Shown here one piece after another: positions 13,175 to 14,460 of a DNA stretch of 14,460 nucleotides. Position numbers and translations under genes: made by a program. This DNA is from JAJPJX01 sp964568355 (GTDB lineage Bacteria; Acidobacteriota; Terriglobia; Bryobacterales; Bryobacteraceae): NCBI GenBank assembly GCA_964568355.1, contig CAZMRK010000330.1, positions 1 through 14,460 of the forward strand, given 5' to 3'. The notes below the pieces were generated by a model that was not told where the DNA came from, ran no database searches, and saw nothing but the letters and a program-made list of their open reading frames with translations. Position 1 is the first letter of the stretch, and each line of letters opens with the position of its first letter.

Positions 13175-14460
13175 ATGCTATCCCGATTGGAAAGTCAAAC
13201 TACCGCATGGCGTGAACGTGTTAGTGCCCTGAAAAATTTACCGCCCGTTCTCGTCCTTCTATGGAATTCAGGGCCGCTGCTGGTGACGGGCGCGCTGGGT
13301 TTCCGGATTCTTACGGCGGTCGTTCCGGTCTCGATGCTGTGGGTGGCTAAGTACATCATCGATGACATTGCGGCGACCATCCAGCATCCCGGATACGTGC
13401 CGCCGGATATCTGGTGGCTGGTGGCCGCGGAGTTCCTCCTGGGCGCCTTTGGCAACATCCTGGGCCGGGCGGTCGACTATTGCGAGGCCCGCCTGGCCGA
13501 TCAGTTCAGCCGGGAGGTCAGCCTGCGCATCATGAACCACGCCGCCACGCTCGACCTGGCATCCTTCGAAGATCCGACCTTCTACGACGTGCTGGAACGG
13601 GCACGGGTGCAGGCTACCGACCGCGTCATCCTGCTGCACGCTTTGGGCACGTTGATTCAACAGGCGATTACGCTGGTTTCTCTCTCGGTGACGGTCATCT
13701 GGTACACCCCCCTGTTGTTTTTGGTGCTGCTGATCAGTGTGATTCCAGCCTTTTTGGGGGAGAGCCATATGGCCTTTTTGGGCTATTCCCTGGCTTACAG
13801 CTTGACTCCCATCCGCCGCGAGTTGGATTATTTGAGAACCCTGGCCACGAGCAAGGAAGCGGCCAAAGAGGTGAAGATCTTCGGACTGGCGCCGTATTTT
13901 CGCGACCAGTTCGCCACGATCACCGACGGTGTGATTCGCCGGACGCGCAATCTTCAAAAAAAGCGCTTCCGGTTCGGATCCATGCTGGGGATGATCGGAT
14001 CGGTTGGATACTATGCCGGCTATGCTTATCTGGTATCGCAGGCGATCAAAGGGCGCCTGACCATTGGTGATCTGCAATTGCTTGCCGGCGCTCTGGCTGG
14101 TTCCAACACGCAGTTGCAGGCGGTCTTCTCCACGTTTGCCGGGATCGCGGATCAGTCTCTGTTCCTCACGGACCTGGTCAAGTTCTTCGCCGTAGAGCCC
14201 AAGATCGGCACCTCGGCGAACGGAATCCCGGCGCCGCGGCCGATTCGCGACGGTTTCGAATTTCGTAACGTCACGTTCCGGTATCCCCAGACGGATCGCC
14301 TGGTTCTGAAGGACCTCAACTTCCGCATCGCGCCCGGTGAGCGCGTGGCGGTGGTAGGGGAAAACGGGCAGGGCAAGACCACGTTCGTCAAACTGCTGGC
14401 CCGGCTCTACGATCCGTCTTCGGGACAGATCCTGCTGGATGGCGTGGACCTGCGCGAATA
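13175..14460 (+). CDS. ABC transporter, fused permease and ATPase (exporter type), 3' end cut by the window
   Basis: The first 428 residues of a half-transporter that fuses a membrane domain to a nucleotide-binding domain, as in MsbA-like exporters; it would move a lipid, peptide or drug outward across the inner membrane. Hydrophobic segments lie near 28-58, 78-98, 155-178, 180-200 and 270-290. A charged cytoplasmic stretch with the coupling-helix-like SKEAAKEVKIFGLAPYF is at 226-242. The ATPase begins about 360 with the A-loop FRYP (Tyr370) and Walker A GENGQGKT (395-402); the signature motif and Walker B lie beyond the window. The ATG has GAGGG 6 nt upstream, and an in-frame stop at 13163-13165 excludes a longer N-terminus. 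It follows a 365-bp gap with no TCTGATATC operator, so it probably lies outside the GntR regulon. The substrate is not recognisable. Confidence 0.9.
   Translation, partial: MLSRLESQTTAWRERVSALKNLPPVLVLLWNSGPLLVTGALGFRILTAVVPVSMLWVAKYIIDDIAATIQHPGYVPPDIWWLVAAEFLLGAFGNILGRAVDYCEARLADQFSREVSLRIMNHAATLDLASFEDPTFYDVLERARVQATDRVILLHALGTLIQQAITLVSLSVTVIWYTPLLFLVLLISVIPAFLGESHMAFLGYSLAYSLTPIRRELDYLRTLATSKEAAKEVKIFGLAPYFRDQFATITDGVIRRTRNLQKKRFRFGSMLGMIGSVGYYAGYAYLVSQAIKGRLTIGDLQLLAGALAGSNTQLQAVFSTFAGIADQSLFLTDLVKFFAVEPKIGTSANGIPAPRPIRDGFEFRNVTFRYPQTDRLVLKDLNFRIAPGERVAVVGENGQGKTTFVKLLARLYDPSSGQILLDGVDLRE

Noticed and set aside
13268..14077. Minus-strand open frame opposite the ABC transporter
   Set aside because: The plus strand encodes a coherent membrane domain and Walker A; the minus frame is Gln/His/Arg-rich with no family features.

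Overview
The window looks like GC-rich Acidobacteriota DNA, most like the Bryobacterales/Solibacter group. This rests on gene content: an Oar-type TonB-dependent receptor with an N-terminal carboxypeptidase-regulatory domain, a PQQ dehydrogenase with an inserted cytochrome c domain, Tat-exported BNR/sialidase-like proteins, and a GntR regulator with an acidobacterial/planctomycete-style recognition helix. The assignment is inference; no rRNA or marker gene is present.

Layout. Four genes run leftward (152-5338) from a divergent control region at about 5339-5453. In transcription order they are an NADP-type D-2-hydroxyacid dehydrogenase, a Tat-exported BNR/sialidase-like protein, an HpaI/GarL-type class II aldolase, and a periplasmic PQQ dehydrogenase with a c-type heme. 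Running rightward are a GntR/FCD repressor and an ACS-family MFS transporter (5454-7498). A second promoter follows, driving a large TonB-dependent receptor and a second Tat-exported BNR protein with a C-terminal LamG-like domain (7583-12809). Three gene pairs overlap by ATGA. After a structured intergenic stretch (12810-13174), an ABC exporter-type gene runs off the right edge and looks unrelated.

How it fits together. A 14-bp element, TCTGA-TATC-TCAGA with small variations, occurs four times and only at the two promoters: two copies in the divergent region and two bracketing a near-consensus sigma-70 promoter before the receptor gene. This points to one GntR-controlled regulon. The receptor would import a ligand across the outer membrane. 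The two BNR proteins and the quinoprotein would act on it in the periplasm, the MFS carrier would take a (probably anionic) product inward, and the aldolase and reductase would process a 2-keto acid and its products. The substrate cannot be read from the sequence. A sugar acid is the best guess from the aldolase, ACS and GntR combination. No sugar-acid dehydratase, kinase or classical glycoside hydrolase is present, so the pathway is incomplete here or unconventional.

The most interesting items are the four-copy operator and its placement, the pair of diverged BNR paralogues under one regulator, and the structured, AT-rich gap at 12826-12999.
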